Assembly (NCBI RefSeq): GCF_014203015.1
Contig: NZ_JACHIB010000018.1
Coordinates: 53,340-117,339, forward strand
Length of the DNA stretch: 64,000 nt
Direction: 5' to 3'
From: Castellaniella defragrans
GTDB taxonomy: Bacteria > Pseudomonadota > Gammaproteobacteria > Burkholderiales > Burkholderiaceae_B
Positions 31,630 through 42,005 of the stretch are shown one piece after another; the stretch's first letter is position 1, and every line of letters starts with the position of its first letter. Under the pieces are notes generated by a model. That model saw nothing but the letters and a program-made list of their open reading frames with translations. It searched no databases and was not told the DNA's origin. Made by a program: the position numbers and the translations under genes.

Positions 31630-31767
31630 TCACCGATTTTAACAGGGTTTCGGTGCCGGTTCGCCCCCCCGTCCGACGCCCCTCCCGTCCGGCGATCGGG
31701 ACGGTCCGGCCCACGCGCGGACGGAACGCGCCGCGGGACGCCATGCATCGACGCGGGATGCGAGGCG

Positions 31768-32400
31768 TCAGAGTCCGGGGCGCGGCAGCACCACCCAGCG
31801 CTGCGCCGAGGGCCGGTGCCATTGGCGGTCCGCGTAATCCGCCAGCCGGCGGGGCACGGCGTCGCCGCACAGCGTCAGCCGGCTGATCATGAACGCCAGA
31901 TCGAAATCGGCGATGCTCCATGCGCCGAACAGGTCGCTGGCGCCCTGGGGCAGCAGGCGATCGACCACCGCGAACAGCCTGTCCGCCGCCTGCCGCGCCG
32001 CATCGGACAGGGGCGCGAGCGGCGGCGGCCGGCGAAACAGGTTTTCCGCCGAGCGTTCCTCGCGGATCGGCATCAGGTCGGAACGCAGCCACGCCTGGAC
32101 CTGGCGCGCCCGCGCGCGGCCCTGGGCATCCGAAGGATAGAGCGCGGGGCCCGGAAAGACCTCGTCCACGTATTCCGCGATGGCGGACGACTCGGCCAGC
32201 GCGAACGATCCATGCGCCAGCGCGGGAACCTTGCCCGTCACGGACAGGGAGACGTAGCCGGACTCGCGCTGCGCCCCCGCATCGAGATCGACCGGCGACA
32301 GCTCGAAGGACACGCCCTTTTCCTCCAGGGCGACGAAGGCCGACATCGCGTACGGGCTGATGAAATTCGCGTCGGTGTACAGAGTGACGGGTTGCGACAT
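31768..32400 (-). CDS. Glutathione S-transferase family protein (YfcF-like)
   Basis: A 210-residue GST. The N-terminal thioredoxin-like domain begins MSQPVTLYTDANFISPYAMS, with the GSH-binding cis-Pro and Glu-Ser motif in KVPALAHGSFALAESSAI. The C-terminal helical domain has FGAWSIADFDLAFMISRL with the N-capping box Ser/Asp. The ATG at 32400 has AAGGAGA upstream and was preferred to an in-frame ATG at 32460. The TLYTDANFISPYAMS pattern resembles YfcF. Substrate unknown. Located downstream of the binding protein gene at 32513, with which it might be cotranscribed. Confidence 0.85.
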   Translation of the reverse strand: MSQPVTLYTDANFISPYAMSAFVALEEKGVSFELSPVDLDAGAQRESGYVSLSVTGKVPALAHGSFALAESSAIAEYVDEVFPGPALYPSDAQGRARARQVQAWLRSDLMPIREERSAENLFRRPPPLAPLSDAARQAADRLFAVVDRLLPQGASDLFGAWSIADFDLAFMISRLTLCGDAVPRRLADYADRQWHRPSAQRWVVLPRPGL

Positions 32401-32512
32401 GCGTAAGTCTCCTTGTGCCATTGATCCATGGGCGCGGCCCGATGCGCATCGATCGGGCATCGGGCCGCAGGAAGCATGTTAGTCCCGCCGGCGGACAGCC
32501 GCCAAAGCGCGG

Positions 32513-33685
32513 TCAGGACCGCTTTTCGGGATCCTTGACCGCCTCGTAGGTGTGGAACTCGACGTTCTGCAGCACGCCGTCGACGCGCTCGACCTTGCGG
32601 ATGTACATGTTCTGCACGATGTCGCGCGTGGCCGGATCGATTTCGACCGGGCCGCGGGGACTGGTCCAGCGCATGCCCCGGATGGCCTCCATCATGGCCG
32701 GGCCCTTGGCATTGCCGCCCGTCTTCTTCAGGGCCTCGTAGATCAGATGCATGCCGTCGTAGCCGGCCACGGCGACCATGTTGGGCCGCACGCCCGGATA
32801 GGCCTTCCGGTAGGCCGCCACGAAGGCCCTGTTCTCGGGCGAGGCGTGGGCTTCCGAGTAGTAGTAGGAGGTGATGATGCCCAGTCCGTTGTCGCCGATG
32901 GCGTCGAGCATGTCTTCCGTGGTGATGTCCCCGGTGGCGAGCAGCCTGATCCCGGCCCCGGCCAGGTCCCGTTCCTTGTAGGCCTTGGTGAAGCCGATGC
33001 TCTGGTCGCCGTTGGGAATGAAGGTGAAGATCGCGTCGGGCCTGGCGTCCTTGATCTTCTGCAGGAAGGGCGCGAAGTCCGGGCTGGTGAGCGGTGTGTG
33101 GAGCTCGCCGGCGATCTCGCCGCCCAGCGCCGTGAAGGCCTTCTTGAACGAGGCGGCGGCATCGTGCCCGGGCCCGTAGTCCGCGACGCTGACGTACACC
33201 TTCTTCAGCTTGTTTTCCCAGGCCCAGGTGGCCATGGGTGCCGCGGCCTGGGGCAGCGCCACGGAGGTGCGCACGATGAAATCCGATTTCGTCGTGATGG
33301 AGGAAGTCGCCGCGTTCATGACGATCATGGGCGTTTGCGTCTGCTGGGCGAGCGGCGCCGTGGCGAAGGCGCCCGGCGTCAGGCCGAAGCCGGCCAGGAT
33401 TTCGGCCCCGTCGTTGATGAGCAGCGTCTGGGCTTCGCGCTTGGTGATGGTGGGGTTGACGCCGGTGTCGTCCTTGACGATCGGCACGATCCTGCGCCCC
33501 GCCACGGTGTCGCCATGGAGCTGCATGTAGAGCTTCACGCCGTTCATCATTTGCTGGCCCGTGGTGGCGAACGGCCCCGACAGGGGAACCACCAGCCCGA
33601 CCTTCAAGTCCGCGGCCCGGCACAGGCCGGGTGCCGCGACCGCCAGCAACAGCGCGGCCAGCCCGTGTTTCAGATGCTGAATCAT
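32513..33685 (-). CDS. LivK-type periplasmic binding protein, probably for the demethylase operon
   Basis: A 390-residue Leu/Ile/Val-binding-type protein. The signal peptide MIQHLKHGLAALLLAVAAPG ends near LCRAA; the mature part starts DLKVGLVVPLSGPFATTGQQ, and VAGYDGMHLIYEALKKTGG is typical of the family. GAGGAGA lies 7 nt before the ATG. It is last in metF-purU-ligM order, 121 nt downstream of ligM. No permease or ATPase gene lies nearby, so it must use a transporter encoded elsewhere. The link to methoxylated aromatic acids is inference from its position. Confidence 0.85.
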   Translation of the reverse strand: MIQHLKHGLAALLLAVAAPGLCRAADLKVGLVVPLSGPFATTGQQMMNGVKLYMQLHGDTVAGRRIVPIVKDDTGVNPTITKREAQTLLINDGAEILAGFGLTPGAFATAPLAQQTQTPMIVMNAATSSITTKSDFIVRTSVALPQAAAPMATWAWENKLKKVYVSVADYGPGHDAAASFKKAFTALGGEIAGELHTPLTSPDFAPFLQKIKDARPDAIFTFIPNGDQSIGFTKAYKERDLAGAGIRLLATGDITTEDMLDAIGDNGLGIITSYYYSEAHASPENRAFVAAYRKAYPGVRPNMVAVAGYDGMHLIYEALKKTGGNAKGPAMMEAIRGMRWTSPRGPVEIDPATRDIVQNMYIRKVERVDGVLQNVEFHTYEAVKDPEKRS

Positions 33686-33806
33686 GTCATGTCTCCTCGC
33701 TGAAGGAACGGACGGGCCGCCCGCACCCGCCCGCGTCCTTCGCATGGTATCGGTCTGCGACCGTCGTTCTGGAATGAGAATGAGCAACGCCCCGGCGAGC
33801 GGCGCG

Positions 33807-35219
<1,413 letters not shown>

Positions 35220-35278
35220 TTACCTTTGGTGTGAAGCCTGCGGACAGGCGAAGATGGGGAAAGCCGGCGGCCAGGCTT

Positions 35279-36250
35279 TCAGAACACGACGGTCTTTCTG
35301 CCGTTGAGCAGGATCCGGTCGTCGAGGTGGTGGCGCACGGCGCGCGCGAGCACCCGGCGTTCGATGTCGCGCCCCTTGCGCACCAGTTCGTCGGGGGTGT
35401 CCGCGTGGCTGATGGGCTCCACTTCCTGGATGATGATGGGCCCCTCGTCCAGGTCCGCCGTCACGTAGTGCGCGGTGGCGCCGATCATCTTGACGCCGCG
35501 GTCGTAGGCCTGGTGATAGGGGCGCGCACCCTTGAATCCCGGCAGGAAGCTGTGGTGGATGTTGATGCAGCGGCCTTCCAGCTGCGCGGCGAAGCCGTCC
35601 GACAGGATCTGCATGTAGCGCGCCAGCACCACCAGCTCCGTCCCGGCATCCTCGATGAGGCGCATCATCCGCGCTTCCTGCCGGTCCCGCTGCCCCGGCT
35701 CGATGGGCAGGTGATGGAAGGGAATGTCGCCGATCAGCGGGATGTCCAGGGCATCCCTGGGGTGGTTCGACAGCACGCCCACCACCTCCATGTTCAGCTC
35801 GCCGACCCGGTAGCGGTAGAGGAGATCCGCCAGGCAGTGGTTCTGGGCCGACGCCAGGATCATGACGCGCCGGCGTTCGCTGCGCGCCCGGATGCGCCAG
35901 TGCATGTGCCGCGCCGCAACGGCCTGGGGAAAATCGCGGATCAGGTCCTGCACGCCGGCGCCCTGGCCCAGCTCGAACAGGACGCGCATGAAGAACCGTC
36001 CCGAGTCCAGGTCGTCGAACTGCTGCGCTTCGAGGATGTTGCCCCCGTGGCGGGCCAGGGTGCCGGTCACGGCGGCCACCAGCCCCGGCTCGTCGTCGCA
36101 GGAAAGCGTCAGGGCGTAGGCGTGGCGCGTGCGCGCCGGGTACGGTTCGCGCGCGAAGGCGCTTGCCGTCGGGGATGAAGGACCGCCGTACGCCGCCGGG
36201 ACGGCGGATTCCGGTGCGGGCCGGATCGGTGCATCGAGCGAACTATCCAT
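35279..36250 (-). CDS. purU: Formyltetrahydrofolate deformylase
   Basis: A 323-residue PurU that hydrolyses 10-formyl-THF to formate and THF. An ACT domain ([21 protein letters not shown]) precedes a formyltransferase-type domain with Asn/His/Asp residues in [14 protein letters not shown] and [13 protein letters not shown]. The first ~40 residues form an Ala/Pro-rich extension beyond the family norm. The ATG at 36250 overlaps the metF stop by 8 nt, so the two are coupled. Beside ligM and metF it would release the demethylated carbon as formate and regenerate THF. Confidence 0.92.
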   Translation of the reverse strand: MDSSLDAPIRPAPESAVPAAYGGPSSPTASAFAREPYPARTRHAYALTLSCDDEPGLVAAVTGTLARHGGNILEAQQFDDLDSGRFFMRVLFELGQGAGVQDLIRDFPQAVAARHMHWRIRARSERRRVMILASAQNHCLADLLYRYRVGELNMEVVGVLSNHPRDALDIPLIGDIPFHHLPIEPGQRDRQEARMMRLIEDAGTELVVLARYMQILSDGFAAQLEGRCINIHHSFLPGFKGARPYHQAYDRGVKMIGATAHYVTADLDEGPIIIQEVEPISHADTPDELVRKGRDIERRVLARAVRHHLDDRILLNGRKTVVF

Positions 36251-37121
36251 GCTGGGCCTCATGAAAGGAGCGGATCCAGTCGATGGTCTGCTGGAAACCG
36301 CCGAAGGTGTAGTAATGCAGGCCGACATCGCGGATGCCGGCGGCGTGCAGCCCGGCCGCCAGATCGGCGATCAGTCCGCCGGGGCCGGCGGAGCGGATCA
36401 TGCGGGTGAGCGACAGGCCGTAGCGGCTCATGGCGCGCGCCGAGGCGCTGACGCCGCAGCGGGCGGCATAGCGCATCAGGGTGGCGATCTTCGCCGGGCC
36501 GGCCACACCCACCCGGACCGGGCAGCGGATGCCGCGCCGGCGCACTTCTGTCAGCCATTCGACGATCACGCCCGGCTCGAAGCCGAACTGGGTGACGATG
36601 AAAGGCCGCATGCCGCGCGCCTCGATGGCTTCGCACTTGGCCTGCAGCGCGGCCCAGAGCCGGTCGGACGGAATGGCCGGATGGCCTTCCGGATACCCGC
36701 CGATGCCGACCTCGCGGATGCCGTGGCGTTCCAGCAGGCCGGTTTCGATCAGGTCCAGCGCGTCGCGGAAAGGCCCGAGCGGACGATCGGGATCGCCGCC
36801 CACGACGAACACGCGATCGACCGCGGCGGAAACCGCGAGGGCTTCGATGAAGGACTCGGCCTCCCGGACGCCGGCCATGCGGCGCGCCGACAGGTGGGGC
36901 ACGGGCACGAAGCCCAGGCTCCGCAGGACCTGGGCCGCCCGCAGCCGCGCGGGGTAGTCCTCGCCGGGCAGGAACGTGATCGAGAAGGCCGTGCCCGGAC
37001 GCAGCGCACGGACGGCCGCCTGCGCCTGGTCCACGCCGCCCGCCGTGACTTCCAGCGAATAGTCGGACAGCCCGGAGGCGGCTTCCTCCAGGACTTGCGA
37101 AGGGGCGGCTTGCAGCTCCAT
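36243..37121 (-). CDS. metF: Methylenetetrahydrofolate reductase-like protein
   Basis: A 292-residue MTHFR-type TIM barrel. Features: YSLEVTAGG (position of the catalytic Glu), [79 protein letters not shown], and [17 protein letters not shown]. These match divergent MetF proteins found beside ligM genes, which probably oxidise 5-methyl-THF to 5,10-methylene-THF. GAGGAGA lies 8 nt before the ATG. First gene of the operon, with a promoter covered by a GntR-type operator. Confidence 0.85.
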   Translation of the reverse strand: MELQAAPSQVLEEAASGLSDYSLEVTAGGVDQAQAAVRALRPGTAFSITFLPGEDYPARLRAAQVLRSLGFVPVPHLSARRMAGVREAESFIEALAVSAAVDRVFVVGGDPDRPLGPFRDALDLIETGLLERHGIREVGIGGYPEGHPAIPSDRLWAALQAKCEAIEARGMRPFIVTQFGFEPGVIVEWLTEVRRRGIRCPVRVGVAGPAKIATLMRYAARCGVSASARAMSRYGLSLTRMIRSAGPGGLIADLAAGLHAAGIRDVGLHYYTFGGFQQTIDWIRSFHEAQHG

Positions 37122-37138
37122 AATGAGGTCTCCTCGTT

Positions 37139-37180
37139 CTTGTATACAGGCAGCATACAAGTAAATTTTCCCCCTGTAAA
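37139..37180 (-). promoter_or_regulatory. metF promoter with overlapping GntR-type operator
   Basis: Minus strand: -35 TTTACA (37180-37175), 17-bp spacer, -10 TATGCT (37157-37152). An inverted repeat CTTGTAT (37139-37145) / ATACAAG (37155-37161) covers the -10 and start region; its left half reads TTGTATACAG. The same TTGTATACA word recurs before folE2. The position is right for repression. Confidence 0.8.
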
Positions 37181-37365
37181 TGCTCCCGATCCCGGGGCGG
37201 CCGCAGCCGGCTTCCGGCCCGCGCCGGGCCCGGCGCGGGCCACTCCGGAGCGCCATGCAACCTATAATCTTCTGCGATTGGGTCCCCTTCGCCCCCGCGG
37301 CCGGCGGCGCCGGACGCCCGGCCGCCGCCCCGGCCAGCATCCGGTCCAGGCCGGAATTTCATTTC

Positions 37366-38124
37366 ATGGTCATGACTGATTCCACACAGACACTCCCCAG
37401 CCAGACGACGCGCGCCCTGCTGGAGCTGCGCAACCTGATCCTCAACGGCGAACTCGCATCCGAGGAGCGGCTCTCCGAACTCACCGTGGCCGCGCGCCTG
37501 AACGTGTCGCGCACGCCGGTGCGCGCCGCCCTGCAGCGCCTGGCCGAGGAAGGCCTGCTCGAGGAGATCGTCGGCGGCGGCTACGCGGTCAAGACCTTCA
37601 CGGAACGCGACGTGCAGGACGCCATCGAGCTGCGCGGCACGATCGAGGGGATGACGGCGCGCTTCGCGGCCGAACGCGGCGCCTCGCCGATGCTGCTGGC
37701 CAAGGCGCACGAACTGATCGACGCGGTCGACGAGATCCTGCGCCAGGAGGAGGTCTCGGAAGAGGACTTCGAGCGCTACATCCAGATCAACGAGCAGTTC
37801 CACAAACTCCTGATCGTCATGTCGGACAGCGAGCTGCTGGCGCGCGAATTCAACCGCATGACGCGGCTGCCGTTCGCCTCGCCCAGCGGTTTCGTCAAGG
37901 CGCAGGTCCGCGCGCCGCACGCCCACCTGATCCTGACCCTCGCGCAGGAAGGCCACCGCGCCGTCATCGAGGCCATCGAACTGCGCCAGGGGCAGCGCGC
38001 CGAGGCGCTGATGCGCGAGCACGCGCGCCTGGCGCTGCGCAACCTGCGCTACGCGCTCGCCGACGCCAAGGCCATCAAGCGGATCCATGGCGGCGCGCTG
38101 ATCAGGATGGTCGCGGACATCTGA
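37366..38124 (+). CDS. GntR family regulator (FCD-domain, VanR/FadR type)
   Basis: A 252-residue regulator. The N-terminal winged helix has TTRALLELRNLILNGELAS, LSELTVAARLNVSRTPVRAALQRL and AEEGLLEEIVGGGYAVKTF; the C-terminal all-helical FCD domain (about 85-220) supplies ligand-binding residues such as FHKLLIVMSDSELL and HRAVIEAIELRQG. The start may be 37366 or 37372 (MVMTDS); both lack a clear ribosome site. It is divergent from metF and its likely operator lies between them. Regulation by a methoxylated aromatic, as for VanR, is inference. Confidence 0.87.
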   Translation: MVMTDSTQTLPSQTTRALLELRNLILNGELASEERLSELTVAARLNVSRTPVRAALQRLAEEGLLEEIVGGGYAVKTFTERDVQDAIELRGTIEGMTARFAAERGASPMLLAKAHELIDAVDEILRQEEVSEEDFERYIQINEQFHKLLIVMSDSELLAREFNRMTRLPFASPSGFVKAQVRAPHAHLILTLAQEGHRAVIEAIELRQGQRAEALMREHARLALRNLRYALADAKAIKRIHGGALIRMVADI

Positions 38125-38145
38125 GCCTGCCGGCGTCCGGCCACC

Positions 38146-38155
38146 TTGTATACAA
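38146..38155. promoter_or_regulatory. GntR-type operator before folE2
   Basis: TTGTATACAA is a perfect 10-bp palindrome 30 nt before the folE2 ATG and overlaps a TACAAT -10 candidate (38151-38156). It matches the operator word at the metF promoter (TTGTATACAG) at 9 of 10 bases. Confidence 0.75.
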
Positions 38156-38184
38156 TGTGCTCAGGACTCCAGGGGAACCGTCTC

Positions 38185-39006
38185 ATGAACGCACTGCCCG
38201 ATTCTTCCATCGCGTCGCTGGTGGACGTGCAAAGCCAGGCGGATCCCCGCCAGGTCGCCATCCAGCAGGTGGGCGTGCGCGGCGTGCGGCATCCGGTGCG
38301 CGTGGCGGCGGATGCCGGCGCTGCGCAGGAGACCGTGGCCTGGTGGACGCTGACGGTCGCCCTGCCCGCGGAGAAAAAGGCCACGCACATGTCGCGCTTC
38401 ATGGAACTGCTGGCAACCCATCGCCACGAGGCGATGAAGCCGGCGCGCCTGTGCGCCATGGCCGAATCCATGCTGGACCTGTTGCAGGCCGGTGCCGGCG
38501 ACATCACGGTGGATTTCCCCTACTTCATCGACAAGGCGGCGCCGGTGACCGGCGCGCGCAGCGTGATGGACTACCAGGTGTGCTGGGAAGCGCACGCCCG
38601 GCAGGGCCGGCGCACGAATTTCAGCCTGCGGGTCGTGGTCCCGGTGACCAGCCTGTGCCCCTGCTCGAAGGCCATCTCCAGATATGGCGCCCACAACCAG
38701 CGCTCCCAGGTGACGGTCCGGCTCGACTACGCCGCCGCGCCGGCGCTCGACCTGGACCGCCTCATCGGCGACATCGAGGCGTGCGGCTCGTCCCAGCTCT
38801 GGGGGCTGCTCAAGCGCGCCGACGAGAAGTTCGTCACCGAGCAGGCCTACGAAAACCCGAAGTTCGTCGAGGACCTGGTGCGCGACGTGGCCATCGGGCT
38901 GCGGCGGCTGTCCGGCGTGACGGCGTTCGAGGTGGCCGTGGAGAATTTCGAGTCCATCCACAACCATTCCGCCTACGCGGTGGTGCGGGGCGTGCCGCAG
39001 GCATGA
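38185..39006 (+). CDS. folE2: GTP cyclohydrolase IB (FolE2)
   Basis: A 273-residue enzyme that converts GTP to 7,8-dihydroneopterin triphosphate, the first step of folate synthesis, in the type IB (COG1469) family. VQQ/VGVRGVRHPVRV, THMSRFMELL, SLCPCSKAIS (catalytic Cys) and GAHNQRSQ are diagnostic. AGGGG precedes the ATG at 38185. FolE2 enzymes use various metals and are often made when zinc is short; here the upstream operator instead points to control with the demethylation genes. It ends before a strong terminator. Confidence 0.95.
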   Translation: MNALPDSSIASLVDVQSQADPRQVAIQQVGVRGVRHPVRVAADAGAAQETVAWWTLTVALPAEKKATHMSRFMELLATHRHEAMKPARLCAMAESMLDLLQAGAGDITVDFPYFIDKAAPVTGARSVMDYQVCWEAHARQGRRTNFSLRVVVPVTSLCPCSKAISRYGAHNQRSQVTVRLDYAAAPALDLDRLIGDIEACGSSQLWGLLKRADEKFVTEQAYENPKFVEDLVRDVAIGLRRLSGVTAFEVAVENFESIHNHSAYAVVRGVPQA

Positions 39007-39041
39007 GCGGCGAGTGAGGCACGGCGCGGCCGTGAGCGGCA

Positions 39042-39075
39042 AAAAGCCGTTTCCATGCCCGTGGAAACGGCTTTT
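39042..39075. terminator. Bidirectional terminator between folE2 and tRNA-Leu
   Basis: AAAAGCCGTTTCCA (39042-39055) and TGGAAACGGCTTTT (39062-39075) form a perfect 14-bp stem with a 6-nt loop. The outer A/T pairs give a T-run on both strands, so it can stop folE2 transcription rightward and tRNA-Leu transcription leftward. Confidence 0.92.
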
Positions 39076-39080
39076 CCAAA

Positions 39081-39165
39081 TGGTGCCCGGGGCCGGAATC
39101 GAACCGGCACGCCTTGCGGCGGGGGATTTTGAGTCCCCTGCGTCTACCAATTTCACCACCCGGGC
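39081..39165 (-). tRNA. tRNA-Leu (CAA)
   Basis: An 85-nt class II tRNA on the minus strand. The acceptor 5' GCCCGGG pairs with CCCGGGC; CCA is encoded. The D-arm has AAATTGGTAGACGC, the anticodon loop is CTCAAAA between GGGGA and TCCCC (anticodon CAA, reading UUG), a long variable arm GCCGCAAGGCGT follows, and the T-loop is GGTTCGATTCC. All features are those of tRNA-Leu. Confidence 0.95.
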
Positions 39166-39207
39166 GGGGTCGGCGCGAGAGAGACTCGCGCCGCGAAAGG
39201 ACCGTCA

Positions 39208-40299
39208 TTATACGGTGTTTTCCTGGGGGTCCCGGCGGCCCGGACCTTGCCCGCCCGGGCCCCGCGCACCCGGCCCGGCGCCCGGATCTTCCGGACCTTC
39301 GGGGCCCGCTCCGCCCCGCCCGCCCCTGCCCGCCCGGCGCCAGGCGCCGGGCGCCATGCCGTGCTCGGCGCGGAAGACCCGGCCCATGTGGGCCGCGTCG
39401 GAAAAGCCGCAGTCGGAGGCGATGGCGGCGATGCTCTTGCCGGTGTGGCGCAGCATCCAGGCCGCTTGGCGCAGGCGCACGCCGCGGGCATAGGCCTGGG
39501 GCGTGGTGTCCAGGTGCTGGCGAAACAGCCGCTGCAGCTGGCGCGGGGACAGGCCCAGGCGGTCGGCCAGCTCGCCCAGGCTGGGAATCTGGCCCGCGTA
39601 CTGCTCGATGACCAGGGCGGCGCGGCGCAGGGCGGGCGGGCTGTCGGCCGGAACGCCCGGCGGCGGGGGCTGGATCTGCCCGCCCCGCCCTCCTTCCGCG
39701 TCGATCTGCAGGCCGCGCAGGGCGCGCCGGATGTCGGCCTGCGGCAGATGGCGGCGCAGGATGCGCACGGCGACGTCGGTGACGGCGGTGCCGCCGGCGC
39801 AGGTGATGCGGCGCCGGTCGAACACCGCGGGCCGGTCGGTGACGATCCGCTCGGGCGGGATGGCGGGGAAACGGTCGGCGAAGTCGCGGTACTGGTCGCC
39901 GCCGACGCACAGCCGATGGCCGGCGAGCACGCCAGCCCGGGCCAGGACATGGACGCCATTGCCCAAGCCGACCAGATGGCGCCCGCCGCGCGCCGCCTGG
40001 CGCAGCCAGGCAAGCAGCGCCGGGCCGGCCTCGGCCGCGGGCGGCAGCGGACCACCCACGACCACCACGTAGTCGAAGCGCAGAGGATCGCCCAGCAGGT
40101 CGGTGGGCACGACCTGGATGCCGCTGGCCGAGCGCACGGGAATCAGAGTGCCGGCCACGACTTCCCAGGCGCAGGGGCCCGCCGTGCCGGTCTGGGCGTC
40201 CAGCAGGCCCAGCAGATCGGCGAACGCGGCGAAGGCCCCCATGGCGAACTGCGGCAGCAGGACGAAGCCGATGCGCAGGCGGATGTCGTTTTTGTTCAT
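39208..40299 (-). CDS. GATase1-like AraC family regulator (GlxA type)
   Basis: A 363-residue regulator. Residues ~8-190 form a DJ-1/PfpI-like domain (LRIGFVLLPQFAMGAFAAFA, FDYVVVVGG); the place of the catalytic Cys reads GLGNGVHVLA, so it is a non-enzymatic sensor. Residues ~225-320 hold two helix-turn-helix motifs of the AraC type (LGELADRLGLSPRQLQRLFR; IAAIASDCGFSDAAHMGRVF). The last ~40 residues are a Gly/Pro/Arg-rich tail that is unusual. Divergent from sdaA. Relatives such as GbdR and SouR control glycine betaine and sarcosine use, which end in serine; regulation of sdaA is therefore likely but inferred. Confidence 0.88.
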   Translation of the reverse strand: MNKNDIRLRIGFVLLPQFAMGAFAAFADLLGLLDAQTGTAGPCAWEVVAGTLIPVRSASGIQVVPTDLLGDPLRFDYVVVVGGPLPPAAEAGPALLAWLRQAARGGRHLVGLGNGVHVLARAGVLAGHRLCVGGDQYRDFADRFPAIPPERIVTDRPAVFDRRRITCAGGTAVTDVAVRILRRHLPQADIRRALRGLQIDAEGGRGGQIQPPPPGVPADSPPALRRAALVIEQYAGQIPSLGELADRLGLSPRQLQRLFRQHLDTTPQAYARGVRLRQAAWMLRHTGKSIAAIASDCGFSDAAHMGRVFRAEHGMAPGAWRRAGRGGRGGAGPEGPEDPGAGPGARGPGGQGPGRRDPQENTV

Positions 40300-40541
40300 G
40301 ATTAAGGAATTTTATGACGTATGCATTCTATTCTTGCTCATGTTGTCCAACCTGAACTCTACCCGAAACAGCACGGCAATGAGTCAATGGGCATTCCATT
40401 CCTGATGGATGTCGTTTTCATTCAATCAAGAATCCGCCAAATCACTAGAATCCGAGGAAACGCTCCCCGGCCGCGCGCCGGGGACGCGAAGCAGCCACGC
40501 GCACCATCACGCGCATCATCACGCGCACAAGGAGGACGATC

Positions 40542-41930
40542 ATGGCGCTGTCGGTCTTCGACATTTTCAAAATCGGCATCGGGCCGTCCAGCTCGCATAC
40601 GGTGGGGCCGATGCGCGCCGCGCGCAATTTCGCCCGCAATCTCGACGCCCGCGGGCTGCTGCCCTGGGTGGCCAGCCTGAACATCCATCTCTACGGCTCC
40701 CTGGCCGAAACCGGCGCCGGCCACCGCACCGACATGGGCATCATGCTGGGCCTGATGGGCGAGGCGCCGGACACGGTCGATCCGGCCGCCATCGGCGCGC
40801 TGGTCGATGCCGTGGCGCGCGACCACCGCCTGACGCTGTGGCGCAGCCGCACGATCGACTTCGATCCCCGGCGCGCGTTCTCGGGGCGGGTCAAGCCGAT
40901 GCCGGAACACCCCAACGGCATGCGCTTCGTCGCCCTGGACGCCGACGGCGACACGCTGCTCGACGAGCGCTACGTATCGATCGGCGGCGGCTTCATCCGC
41001 GCGCTCGACAGCATCGAGACGGACGAGACCGTGCCCGAGCACGCGCCCATGCCCTATCCCTTCTCCACCGGCGCCGAGCTCATGGCGGCCTGCCAGCGCC
41101 ACGGCCTGACCATCGCCCAGCTAATGATGGCCAACGAATCCACCCTGCGCCCGCCCGCGGAGGTCCGCGCCGGCGTGCTGCGCATCGCCCAGGTCATGGA
41201 CGAGGCCATCGACCGGGGCTGCGGCCTGCACGGCCCCGTCACCGACGAGATCCTGCCCGGCGGCCTGAAGGTCCGGCGGCGCGCGCCGGCGCTCTATGCG
41301 CAGCTGAAGGCAGGGCCGAAGAAAGAGGACGACGTGATGTTCGCCATGGACTGGGTGAACCTCTACGCCATGGCCGTGAACGAGGAAAACGCCGCCAGCG
41401 GCCGGGTGGTGACGGCGCCGACCAACGGCGCCTCGGGCCTGCTGCCCGCCGTGCTGCGCTATTACCGCACCTTCGTGCCCGGCTGGTCGGAGGACGGCGT
41501 GGTGGACTTCCTGCTGACGGCGGCGGCCATCGGCTTCCTGTACAAGGAAAACGCCTCGATTTCGGGTGCCGAGGTCGGCTGCCAGGGCGAGGTGGGCGTG
41601 GCCTGTTCGATGGCGGCGGCGGGGCTGACGGCGGTCCAGGGCGGCACGGTCGCCCAGGTCGAGAACGCGGCGGAAATCGGCATGGAGCACAATCTGGGCC
41701 TGACCTGCGATCCCGTGGGCGGGCTGGTGCAGATTCCCTGCATCGAGCGCAACGCGATGGGCGGCAACAAGGCCATCAACGCCTCGCGCCTGGCGCTGCA
41801 CGGCAACGGCAAGCACCACGTCTCGCTCGACACGGTGATCGAGACCATGCGCCAGACCGGCGCCGACATGAAGTCGAAATACAAGGAGACTTCGCGCGGC
41901 GGCCTGGCCGTGAACGTGGTGGAATGCTGA
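40542..41930 (+). CDS. sdaA: L-serine dehydratase
   Basis: A 462-residue iron-sulfur serine deaminase, giving pyruvate and ammonia. [20 protein letters not shown] is the standard N-terminus. The [4Fe-4S] Cys residues are in [15 protein letters not shown] and [24 protein letters not shown] precedes the ATG. The 242-bp gap to the divergent regulator is A/T-rich in 40300-40460, with a GC hairpin CCCCGGCCGCGCGCCGGGG at 40467-40485 and a repeated GCGCACCATCAC / GCGCATCATCAC word at 40499-40527 just before the ribosome site. I recognise no riboswitch there. It ends against repeat copy 3. Confidence 0.96.
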   Translation: MALSVFDIFKIGIGPSSSHTVGPMRAARNFARNLDARGLLPWVASLNIHLYGSLAETGAGHRTDMGIMLGLMGEAPDTVDPAAIGALVDAVARDHRLTLWRSRTIDFDPRRAFSGRVKPMPEHPNGMRFVALDADGDTLLDERYVSIGGGFIRALDSIETDETVPEHAPMPYPFSTGAELMAACQRHGLTIAQLMMANESTLRPPAEVRAGVLRIAQVMDEAIDRGCGLHGPVTDEILPGGLKVRRRAPALYAQLKAGPKKEDDVMFAMDWVNLYAMAVNEENAASGRVVTAPTNGASGLLPAVLRYYRTFVPGWSEDGVVDFLLTAAAIGFLYKENASISGAEVGCQGEVGVACSMAAAGLTAVQGGTVAQVENAAEIGMEHNLGLTCDPVGGLVQIPCIERNAMGGNKAINASRLALHGNGKHHVSLDTVIETMRQTGADMKSKYKETSRGGLAVNVVEC

Positions 41931-41934
41931 TCCA

Positions 41935-42005
41935 CGGCGCGGCTCGCAGGCCGCGCCGATTCGTCAGGCACCGGGCAGTCCGCAGGGACTGCCCGGTGTC
42001 CTGAC
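41935..42005. repeat. Structured intergenic repeat, copy 3
   Basis: Two hairpins fill the gap between convergent sdaA and the BtrV-like gene. The first has a 9-bp stem CGGCGCGGC / GCCGCGCCG (41935-41943, 41950-41958). The second (41963-42005) has lower stem GTCAGG, the C opposite GT internal loop, a 12-bp upper stem and the apical GTCC-GCAG-GGAC. Each hairpin abuts a stop codon: 4 nt after the sdaA stop and directly after the TGA of the leftward gene. Confidence 0.8.

Noticed and set aside
39081..39165. tRNA-Leu as an integration site for a genomic island
   Set aside because: No integrase gene and no repeat of the tRNA 3' end was seen on either side; the type III locus starts 3 kb away with core genes between.
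40440..40541. Riboswitch before sdaA
   Set aside because: There is a GC hairpin and a repeated GCGCAYCATCAC word, but no conserved core of a glycine, SAM or other riboswitch known to me.
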